Shown piece by piece: positions 1 through 6,214 of a stretch of 6,214 nt of DNA (positions within the stretch are counted from its first letter, which is position 1; each line of letters opens with the position of its first letter). The DNA lies in the NCBI GenBank assembly GCA_026996635.1, contig JALWKH010000114.1, positions 1-6,214 of the forward strand, written 5' to 3'. Origin of the DNA: Bacteroidales bacterium (GTDB taxonomy: Bacteria > Bacteroidota > Bacteroidia > Bacteroidales > JALTDM01). The notes beneath the pieces were generated by a model that made no database searches, was not told the origin of the DNA, and was given only the letters and a program-made list of their open reading frames with translations. Position numbers and translations under genes: made by a program.

Positions 1-33
1 ACATAAAGAAAAAAAGTTGTCGCTACCCAGTAA

Positions 34-282
34 ACACCTATTGCAAACTTTTCAAAATATTCTTATCTATCTACTCCTGAAAGTGCCTATTTAATTCATT
101 TTGTTCAGAATGAAAAGTGTGAATTTTTTGCAAAGTATAATTTCTCGAAACTACCGTATACTTTTATAAGGGTTATGGTGTTGTTCATACCAACTGATAA
201 GAATTATATTGAAGAACAAAAATTATTTCACAATACTAGAAGAGGTTTTACTGTGGTAGAGTGGGGCGGAATAGAGTTGTAA
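34..282 (+). pseudogene. Possible C-terminal remnant of an unrecognised protein (broken or frameshifted)
   Basis: This frame is open for 82 codons and ends at TAA 280-282, just 18 bases from the convergent FAH stop. The translation looks protein-like, especially the tail NTRRGFTVVEWGGIEL. In DNA this AT-rich (about 30% GC by hand count) an 82-codon open frame is unlikely by chance. There is no normal start: the same frame has stops at 4-6 and 31-33, and its first ATG is at 175, leaving only 35 residues. The other two plus frames are open from the window edge to 78-80 and 92-94, so a frameshift between about 34 and 90 could join one of them to this end. I do not recognise the family and assign no function. 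Alternatives are a chance open frame in a spacer or an assembly indel. Confidence 0.35.
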
Positions 283-300
283 GTAGAATTTTACGAAAAT

Positions 301-921
301 TTATTTTACCTCCATTTCCAGCATTAGGCGGTCTTCTATGTATGCTTTCAGGAGATCGCCTCTTTTTAGCTTGCCTACGCCTTTTGGTGTGCCGGTGTAG
401 ATGTAATCACCTGTTCGCAATGTTACATATTTTGATACATAGGATATTATTTCGTCAAAGTCAAAAAGCATATCTTTTGTATTGCCGAGTTGGGCGGTTT
501 TACCGTTTATTTCCAGTGAGAAGTTTATGCCTTCTGTGATATTCAGTTCTTGTTTCGGGATAAATTCCATACTTATGGGTGTCGAAAAGTCAAATGCTTT
601 TGCTTTTTCCCAAGGCAAGCCTTTTTCTTTGAGTTTCTGTTGCAATTGTCTGGCTGTAAGGTCAAGCCCGATTCCGATTTCATCGTAATATCCGCTTGCA
701 AATTGCTTCGGGATAGCCTTGCCGGCTTTGTTTATTTTAAGCACAAGTTCCACTTCGTAGTGAATCTCGCCGAGAAAATCTTCGGGCGGCAGGTAAAACG
801 GTGAATTGTTTCTCAAAAGTGCCGTGTCGGGTTTTATGAAAAATACAGGTTCGTCGGGTACTTGATTGTTCAGTTCTTTGGCGTGGTCTGCGTAATTTCT
901 GCCTATGCAAATTATTTTCAT
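301..921 (-). CDS. Fumarylacetoacetate hydrolase family protein, FAHD1/acylpyruvase-like
   Basis: This is a compact 206-residue, single-domain FAH-fold enzyme without signal peptide or membrane segment, so probably cytosolic. The N-terminus GRNYADHAKEL (7-17) contains H13 and E16, with the spacing of the catalytic His-Glu pair described for human FAHD1. KPDTAL (30-35) is a conserved substrate-side loop. HYEVEL supplies E56 and E58, and GLDLTAR supplies D87; together these would bind Mg2+ or Mn2+. GLPWEKAKAFD (101-111) and YTGTPKGVG (175-183) are further family signatures very like FAHD1. Known activities in this branch are acylpyruvate hydrolysis and oxaloacetate decarboxylation; related FAH enzymes act in aromatic catabolism. 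No aromatic-degradation gene is nearby, so a general acylpyruvase or oxaloacetate role is more likely, but the substrate is inference. The gene starts 91 bases after the ddl stop with an AT-rich leader and no Shine-Dalgarno sequence. It converges on the plus-strand frame ending at 282. Confidence 0.9.
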   Translation of the reverse strand: MKIICIGRNYADHAKELNNQVPDEPVFFIKPDTALLRNNSPFYLPPEDFLGEIHYEVELVLKINKAGKAIPKQFASGYYDEIGIGLDLTARQLQQKLKEKGLPWEKAKAFDFSTPISMEFIPKQELNITEGINFSLEINGKTAQLGNTKDMLFDFDEIISYVSKYVTLRTGDYIYTGTPKGVGKLKRGDLLKAYIEDRLMLEMEVK

Positions 922-1012
922 AATTTTATGAATTTTGAATATCGATTAACGAATGTTGAATTCAGAATTTTTCAATTCATAAATCTAAAATCGGTGTTCT
1001 TTATTGGTTATT
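922..1012. other. AT-rich spacer between ddl and the FAH gene
   Basis: The gap is 91 bases, about 22% GC by hand count, and has no open frame of note. It contains an imperfect inverted repeat: ATGAATTTTGAA at 928-939 can pair with TTCAATTCAT at 971-980 if two T bases bulge. It also holds the palindrome TGAATTCA at 957-964. I found no GC-rich hairpin with a T-run and no good match on the minus strand to the Bacteroidota promoter pattern (TTG about 20 bases before TAnnTTTG). It could carry a weak promoter for the FAH gene or simply be an intra-operon gap. Confidence 0.5.
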
Positions 1013-2011
1013 CTATCTCCCCAATTTATTCAGTATCACTTTTGTGTAAATGTCTGTCATTGACAAACCTTTTACCTTGGCTTGTTGCGGGAAAATGCTT
1101 TCGGCACTCATTCCCGGAACGGTGTTTATTTCAAGGTAATAGAGTTCCTCGTTGCTCACAATAAAATCAACCCTGACTATGCCGTAGCACATAAAGAGCT
1201 TATAAATCCGCTTGCTTTCTTCTTGAATGGCAGTTAAGATATTTTGCGGCAACCGTGCCGGTGTTATTTCTTTGGACTTGCCCAGATATTTGGCTTCGTA
1301 ATCGAAAAACTCCGTTTCGGGAACAATCTCTGTGGGCGGCATCGCAATGATTTCTTGCCCGTCAGAAAAAACGCCGCAACTTACTTCCGTTCCTTTTATG
1401 TATTCTTCGGCAAGCACTTTAGTTGGGTCTTCCTTAAAGGCGTTGTCAATAGCCTGTTGCAATTCGTTTTCGTTTTTTACCAGCGACACGCCGAAACTTG
1501 AACCCGATGCATTAGGTTTAATAACTACAGGAAAGCCCAAAGTAGATGAGATTTGCTTGATTGTGTTTTGGCTGTATGTTGCAGGTGTTATCAAAATGGA
1601 TTTTGCGGTTTTTACGCCGAATTGCTCCAAATACAACTTGGACAGGTTTTTGTCAAATGTCTGGTGCGAAACTCTTGCCGACGAAGTGGAATAAGGAACG
1701 CCAATCAGGTCGAAATATCCTTGCAGTATGCCGTTTTCGCCGGGGTGTCCGTGAATCATTATTACGGCAAAATCAAATTTTATTGTTTCGCTGCCGGTGC
1801 TTACGGAAAAATCGTCTTTGTTCACCGGTAATTTTTTGCCGTTGAGGTCGCAATACCATTCGTTGCGGTAAATGTGCACCAAATAGACATTGAATTTATT
1901 CTTGTCTATCCAACCTGCCACTTGTGTGCCGCTTTTTACGGATATTTCTTTCTCCGACGAGAATCCGCCTACTACTACGGCTATGTTGTATTTGTCTTGT
2001 TTTATATCCAT
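1013..2011 (-). CDS. ddl: D-alanine--D-alanine ligase
   Basis: This cytosolic ATP-grasp enzyme joins two D-alanines with ATP for the peptidoglycan stem peptide. The 332-residue product has a normal family length. The N-terminal domain has GGFSSEKEISVKSG (15-28), where E20 matches E15 of E. coli DdlB, and IHGHPGENG with H87 (DdlB H63). The ATP-grasp part has FPVVIKPNASGSSFG (160-174) with K165. DYEAKY (237-242) carries Y242, the tyrosine typical of D-Ala-D-Ala ligases; D-lactate ligases of the VanA type lack it. The Mg-binding end is RVDF (R280, D282) and LEINTVPGMS with E294 and N296. I chose ATG 2011-2009 because the conserved strand begins just after it. The ATG at 2113 would add 34 residues that are only another frame of the upstream gene. 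The start overlaps the upstream stop by 10 bases, with no Shine-Dalgarno sequence; TAG at 1015-1013 ends it. It is probably co-transcribed with the glycogen fusion gene. Confidence 0.95.
   Translation of the reverse strand: MDIKQDKYNIAVVVGGFSSEKEISVKSGTQVAGWIDKNKFNVYLVHIYRNEWYCDLNGKKLPVNKDDFSVSTGSETIKFDFAVIMIHGHPGENGILQGYFDLIGVPYSTSSARVSHQTFDKNLSKLYLEQFGVKTAKSILITPATYSQNTIKQISSTLGFPVVIKPNASGSSFGVSLVKNENELQQAIDNAFKEDPTKVLAEEYIKGTEVSCGVFSDGQEIIAMPPTEIVPETEFFDYEAKYLGKSKEITPARLPQNILTAIQEESKRIYKLFMCYGIVRVDFIVSNEELYYLEINTVPGMSAESIFPQQAKVKGLSMTDIYTKVILNKLGR
2002..2011 (-). other. Stop/start overlap between glycogen fusion gene and ddl
   Basis: On the minus strand the sequence AAATGGATATAA holds both the ddl ATG (2011-2009) and the TAA of the upstream gene (2004-2002) in different frames. 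The 20 bases before the ATG show no GGAGG-like site. The layout suggests translational coupling: ribosomes ending the upstream gene may restart at the ddl ATG. The overlap is seen directly; coupling is inferred. Confidence 0.8.
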
Positions 2012-5000
2012 TTCACAATGTTTAATTCGTGTTTGTATGGCAACAACGGATGCTGCGGATAAACCCTGATGGCATAATCGTAAACACCCGCTCTTGATGC
2101 TGGTATGCTGCAATAATATGTTGCCGTATTGTCTGCTTTATTGAAATGCTTCAATTCCAATTCGTATTTGTGAATGATGTCCGTAACTTCTTCTTTTTCC
2201 TTGTGTCCGAAAATTACTTCCGCACCTATTTCTTCGGGCTTTAATCCACGTAGTTTGAGAGTTATTTCTACGGAGAATTTTTCGCCGAGTTGAAGTGGTT
2301 TTTGATTTGTATCGGTAATTTTTACATTTGTTATTTCAATGTTTTGCCAATTTATTATTGTACGGCTTTTCCATTTTGTTATTTCATACAGCTTTTTGTA
2401 ATTGTTTTCTTTCAGCAGTGAGCTTCTGTCGTAAAGTTTGTTGTAAAATTTGTCATAATAATCACTCATCATACGCTTTGTGGTAAAGTGTGGAGCGATT
2501 TCTGCAATCGTGTTTTTCATCACTTTTGTCCACTCTGCAGGCACACCTTCGCTATTGGTGTTGTAAAATTTCGGTATTATTTCATTTTCAAGCAATTGGT
2601 AAATAGTTTCCGCATCAAATTGGTCTTGCACTTCTTGGTCTTTGAATGTTTTTTCTTTTGGCAATGCCCAGCCTGCACCTTCACGGTAACCTTCATACCA
2701 CCATCCGTCCAATACGCTGAGGTTCGGCACTCCGTTCATAACGGCTTTTTGTCCGCTTGTGCCCGATGCTTCCAACGGTCGGGTAGGTGTGTTCAGCCAA
2801 AGGTCAACGCCCGAAATGAGGAGTTTTGCCATTTTTATGTTGTAATCTTCCAAGAAAATAATCTTTCCGATAAATTCAGGACGGAGTGATACTTCATAAA
2901 TCATTTTTATCAGGTCTTTGCCGGCTTTGTCGGCGGGGTGTGCCTTACCTGCAAAGATTATTTGTACGGGATATTTGGGGTTGTTTACCAACTTGCTGAG
3001 CCTGTCAAGGTTTTTGAACAGCAAGTGAGCCCTTTTGTATGTAGCGAACCTTCTGGCGAATCCTATGGTAAAGGCTTCGTAATTGAGTTTGGATGTTATT
3101 TCAATGATTTTGGTAGAAATAACTTCGTGCTTGCTGATGTTTTTGTGCAGATAGTTTTTTATGTAATCAATCAAATGCTTTTTGTTTTCCTTCTTTATCT
3201 CCCAAATTTCCTTGTCGGGAGTGTCGTAAATAAAGTTCCAATCGCCGTGTTTTTGTAGTATTTCGCAACTGTTGTTTACTTTGGCGTATTTGCAATAGAG
3301 CTTTCGCCATTTGTCGTCTATCCAAGTGTTAAAGTGCACTCCGTTGGTCACATAGCCTATATGAAGTTCGGAGGGGAAATAATGGTGCCAAATGTTTGCA
3401 AACATTTTTTGCGATACTTCGCCGTGAATTTTGCTTACACCGTTTACTTCCTGCGAGAGCTTCACGGCAAACACACTCATCGAAAAGTCTTCGTTGTAGT
3501 TTAGCGGGTTGCTGCGGCCGAGCATTATAAACTTATCCCAACCGATGCCCAGCCTGTCGATGTAAAAGCCGAGATATTTACGCAACAGTTCTTCTTTGAA
3601 AGTGTCGTGACCTGCGGGCACAGGTGTGTGTGTGGTGAAAAGTGAGGTTGCCCTTACGATTTCAACGGCTTCGTTGAACGAAAATTTGCCGTCGGTCATA
3701 TAATTTATCAACCTTTCGAGGTTTATAAATGCTGCGTGTCCTTCGTTGAGGTGGTAAATGTCGGGGTTGAGGTCGAGTGCTTTTATCAACCTGACTCCTC
3801 CTATGCCGAGCAAAATTTCTTGTTCCAAGCGGTATTCTTTGTCTCCGCCGTACAAGTGGTGAGTGATTTTTCTGTCGTGTTCGTTGTTTTCTTCAATGTC
3901 TGTATCAAGCAGGTACAATGAAACGCTGCCAACTTGCAATTCCCAAATTTTAGCATAAACAATTCTACCGGGGAATGGTATGTCAACCAAAATCCAGTTG
4001 CCGTTTTTGTCCCTGACCGGAGTTACAGGCAGGTGGGAGAATTTTTGCGGTTCGTAAATTTCCACTTGGTAGCCGTTTGCCGAAATTTCCTGATCAAAAT
4101 ATCCGTAGCGGTACATCAGACTGACCGCAAATAAATTCTTGTTGTCGTCGCTTGCTTGCTTGATGTAATCGCCTGCCAATATGCCTAAACCGCCCGAATA
4201 CAACTTAATTGTGTGATGCAAACCGAACTCCATACTGAAATATGCGATTTTCGGTCCTTCGGGCTTTTCCCGTTTTTCCATATATTCTTTAAAGCGGGCA
4301 TAAACTGTATCCAATTTGGCTGTAAACTCTTTGTTTTTGCTTAATTCTATCAGTTCGTCATAATTCAATTCTTCCAAAAGGATAATGGGATTTTCGTTAG
4401 CTTCTTGCCATTTTTCTGGGTTAATGCTTTTGAACAGTTCCTTGGCATCTTCGTTCCAAGACCACCACACATTGTAGGCAAGTTCGTTAAGAGGCAAAAG
4501 GTTGTCGGGCAAAACGGTTTTTACCAACACTTTTTTCCATTGCGGCTTTTCTATTACATATTCTATTATTTCGTCAATATTTTCAATAATTGTTTTGTGC
4601 GAATAAAGGTCGTAACGGCTGTGAGCTTTTTCTATTGCCGTGTCAAATGCCTTGTAATAGTTTTCTATAAGTTCTTGCCAGAGGGCTTTTTGTGATAAAC
4701 TGTGTGCTTTTTGGCGTAAGTCTTCAATTTTTTCCTGCGGCAGTTTAATAAACTCGCTTATGATTTTTGCAATTTCCGATTTTGCTTCATCGTCGTTAAA
4801 GTCGTTTCGTTCCACTATGTAAACGGCTTCTTTATCTTCTGTTTCAAGGTTAATTATCCACCTTGCAAAACCTGCCAACGAGCTTGTAATGGTGGGGATG
4901 TGGAAAGCAATACTTTCGAGTGGCGTGTAGCCCCAAGGTTCGTAATACGAAGGATAAACGGTAAGGTCAAAACCTGTAAGCAAATCGTAATAGTGCATAT

Positions 5001-6214
5001 TGAAAATGCCGTCGTTCCCGTTGAGGTATGAAGGCACGAAAATTACTTTTACATTGTCTTTGGTTGAGTTTGTTAAGCCTTCTTGTTTGAAAAGGTTTAT
5101 TATCGGGTCGTTTTTTTCGTCGTAAAGGTGGTGTGTCAGGTAGCAATTTTCTATCGGTTGGTCGTGCTTGTTGTAGATGTTGTTCAAAATTTCTTGTCTC
5201 GGTCCGGTATTGTTTGACGGAATGAGGAAATAAGCAACAACGGTTTTTTCGGGGTTAGCTTTCTTCAGTTCAGCCAACGACTTGATAAACAGGTCAATGC
5301 CTTTGTTTCTCACTTCATACCTGCCGCTTATGCTTATGTATAGCGTATCATCGGGCAAATCGGTGTTTAGCAAGGCTTCTGCAACGGATTTTAGGTATTT
5401 TTTTGCCGTTTTTCTTTTTTCTTCCAATTCACCGGCAGGCGGAACCAAATCTTTTTCAAAACCGTTGTATGTAATGGCGTGAGGTTTGGCATTCAGGAAG
5501 TTTTGACATTCCGTAGCCGTTATGTCGCTGACAGTGGTAAAAGCATCTGCATTTTGTGCGGCTTTGCTTTCCAACGAATGTTTAGCCATCACATTGTATT
5601 TGTGAGCCGCTTCTTCGGGATTCAATGAGAGGGCTTCGGAATAAAGAGGCAGTCCGTTTCCTGCAAGAGTGCGTCCGAGCACTGTGGCGTGAGTGGTGAA
5701 AATTGTTGCGGCTTGCGGCACTTTCTTTTTCAAGTAGAGCATACCCGATTGGGTCATCCATTCGTGAAAATGCGTAACCAAAACATCGTGTGCCGTTACA
5801 TAGTAGTTGTAAAAACTTTCAATGACTTTTGCTGCCGCATACCCGAACATTACGGGTTCTACATAATCCCAACCGCCGGTAATGGAATCAACCCCGTACC
5901 ATTCCCACATTTCTGCAAGTATCTGGTCTTTTTGGTCGAAAAATGTTGAAAAGTCAACAAGAATTGCAATCGGGTTGCCGGGAACATTCCAGCGGCCTAT
6001 TTTAATTATCAATCCTTCTTTTTGGGCTTGAAAACGCCACGCTTTATAGAGGTTTTTGTCTTCGGTAAATTCTTCGCTAAGTCCGCCGGAGCTCCAAGTT
6101 AGCGGGCCGATAAGCATATAATTATTGCCGAGTTTGTTTTGCAAGGTAAGAGCTTTGCTGGCCAAAACAGTGTGTATTCCGCCTACTTTGTTACAAACTT
6201 CCCAACTTACTTCA
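2002..6214 (-). CDS. glgP: Glycogen synthase (GT3) - alpha-glucan phosphorylase (GT35) fusion, 5' end cut off by window edge
   Basis: The gene encodes two glycogen enzymes in one cytosolic polypeptide. It is open through the right edge, with 1403 codons visible before TAA at 2004-2002. Residues here count from the first full codon (6213-6211). Residues 1-535 resemble eukaryote-type GT3 glycogen synthase: WEVCNKVGGIHTV (4-16), HFHEW (148-152), TTHAT (173-177), SGRYE with R298 and K304, and the EX7E motif YEPWGYTPLE with E425 and E433. A linker follows. DUF3417 comes next (LPLNELAYNVWWSW, 573-586), then the phosphorylase core: SMEFG (660-664), SGGLGILAGDY (673-683), active-site-like THTP (H862), phosphate-site RRFATYKR (R1055, K1060) and GTSGQK with the predicted PLP lysine K1156. 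A beta-rich C-terminal domain spans about 1286-1403. By family knowledge, the first half extends alpha-1,4-glucan from a nucleotide sugar and the second releases glucose-1-phosphate. All expected catalytic motifs are present, so both halves look active. The start lies outside; probably only about 10-15 residues are missing. A TTG at 6165 is inside the first motif region and is not the start. Confidence 0.93.
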   Translation of the reverse strand, partial: EVSWEVCNKVGGIHTVLASKALTLQNKLGNNYMLIGPLTWSSGGLSEEFTEDKNLYKAWRFQAQKEGLIIKIGRWNVPGNPIAILVDFSTFFDQKDQILAEMWEWYGVDSITGGWDYVEPVMFGYAAAKVIESFYNYYVTAHDVLVTHFHEWMTQSGMLYLKKKVPQAATIFTTHATVLGRTLAGNGLPLYSEALSLNPEEAAHKYNVMAKHSLESKAAQNADAFTTVSDITATECQNFLNAKPHAITYNGFEKDLVPPAGELEEKRKTAKKYLKSVAEALLNTDLPDDTLYISISGRYEVRNKGIDLFIKSLAELKKANPEKTVVAYFLIPSNNTGPRQEILNNIYNKHDQPIENCYLTHHLYDEKNDPIINLFKQEGLTNSTKDNVKVIFVPSYLNGNDGIFNMHYYDLLTGFDLTVYPSYYEPWGYTPLESIAFHIPTITSSLAGFARWIINLETEDKEAVYIVERNDFNDDEAKSEIAKIISEFIKLPQEKIEDLRQKAHSLSQKALWQELIENYYKAFDTAIEKAHSRYDLYSHKTIIENIDEIIEYVIEKPQWKKVLVKTVLPDNLLPLNELAYNVWWSWNEDAKELFKSINPEKWQEANENPIILLEELNYDELIELSKNKEFTAKLDTVYARFKEYMEKREKPEGPKIAYFSMEFGLHHTIKLYSGGLGILAGDYIKQASDDNKNLFAVSLMYRYGYFDQEISANGYQVEIYEPQKFSHLPVTPVRDKNGNWILVDIPFPGRIVYAKIWELQVGSVSLYLLDTDIEENNEHDRKITHHLYGGDKEYRLEQEILLGIGGVRLIKALDLNPDIYHLNEGHAAFINLERLINYMTDGKFSFNEAVEIVRATSLFTTHTPVPAGHDTFKEELLRKYLGFYIDRLGIGWDKFIMLGRSNPLNYNEDFSMSVFAVKLSQEVNGVSKIHGEVSQKMFANIWHHYFPSELHIGYVTNGVHFNTWIDDKWRKLYCKYAKVNNSCEILQKHGDWNFIYDTPDKEIWEIKKENKKHLIDYIKNYLHKNISKHEVISTKIIEITSKLNYEAFTIGFARRFATYKRAHLLFKNLDRLSKLVNNPKYPVQIIFAGKAHPADKAGKDLIKMIYEVSLRPEFIGKIIFLEDYNIKMAKLLISGVDLWLNTPTRPLEASGTSGQKAVMNGVPNLSVLDGWWYEGYREGAGWALPKEKTFKDQEVQDQFDAETIYQLLENEIIPKFYNTNSEGVPAEWTKVMKNTIAEIAPHFTTKRMMSDYYDKFYNKLYDRSSLLKENNYKKLYEITKWKSRTIINWQNIEITNVKITDTNQKPLQLGEKFSVEITLKLRGLKPEEIGAEVIFGHKEKEEVTDIIHKYELELKHFNKADNTATYYCSIPASRAGVYDYAIRVYPQHPLLPYKHELNIVKWI

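Noticed and set aside
279..310. Possible bidirectional terminator between the converging genes
   Set aside because: Only 4-5 base AT-only inverted repeats (GTAA/TTAC, AAAAT/ATTTT) are present; no GC-rich stem with a T-run.
261..539. 92-codon plus-strand open frame starting near the end of the left flank
   Set aside because: It starts at a GTG inside another coding-like frame and runs antisense to the FAH gene; the translation is low-complexity shadow sequence.
922..1012. Bacteroidota-type promoter before the FAH gene
   Set aside because: No TAnnTTTG box with a TTG at proper spacing was found on the minus strand; the nearest candidates match poorly.
1332..1694. 120-codon plus-strand open frame opposite ddl
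   Set aside because: It lies wholly antisense to the conserved ATP-grasp region and has no recognisable protein character.
1013..2011. Vancomycin-resistance type (D-Ala-D-Lac) ligase
   Set aside because: DYEAKY with Y242 is the normal D-Ala-D-Ala specificity signature, and no vanH- or vanX-like neighbour is present.
2012..2113. 34-residue N-terminal extension of the D-Ala ligase from an ATG at 2113
   Set aside because: It is another frame of the upstream fusion gene and matches nothing in the Ddl family; the conserved ligase fold begins right after ATG 2011-2009.
2488..2889. 133-codon plus-strand open frame inside the phosphorylase region
   Set aside because: It is antisense to conserved catalytic sequence including the PLP lysine, and its cysteine- and phenylalanine-rich translation is typical of a shadow frame.

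Overview
The window looks like a piece of a Bacteroidota (probably Bacteroidales-like) chromosome. The grounds are the eukaryote-like GT3 glycogen synthase joined to a DUF3417-type alpha-glucan phosphorylase, the lack of Shine-Dalgarno sequences before the genes, and AT-rich spacers (about 22-30% GC by hand count) between more GC-rich genes. The phylum call is inference from family knowledge; no marker gene is present.

Layout. Three genes lie head to tail on the minus strand and fill nearly everything from 301 to the right edge. First in transcription order is a giant gene (6214 down to 2002, 5' end cut by the window edge). It encodes a GT3 glycogen synthase domain followed by a complete GT35 alpha-glucan phosphorylase with DUF3417 and a C-terminal beta-rich domain. 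Its stop codon overlaps the ATG of a D-alanine--D-alanine ligase gene (2011 down to 1013) by 10 bases. After a 91-base AT-rich gap comes a compact FAHD1-like fumarylacetoacetate hydrolase family gene (921 down to 301). No convincing terminator or promoter separates the three, so they may be one transcription unit read leftward, with its promoter beyond the right edge.

The left 300 bases hold no intact gene. A plus-strand frame is open from 34 to 282 and ends in a protein-like tail (GFTVVEWGGIEL then TAA). It has no usable early start and two in-frame stops upstream, so it looks like the end of a broken or frameshifted gene converging on the FAH gene. I do not recognise the family.

How they work together. 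The fusion joins glycogen chain elongation (from a nucleotide sugar) and phosphorolysis (to glucose-1-phosphate) in one polypeptide. The ligase makes the D-Ala-D-Ala end of the peptidoglycan stem peptide, and the FAH enzyme probably acts on acylpyruvates or oxaloacetate. The neighbourhood is housekeeping carbon storage and cell-wall metabolism. I see no mobile element, CRISPR array, RNA gene or defence system. The most notable item is the two-enzyme fusion and its overlap with ddl.
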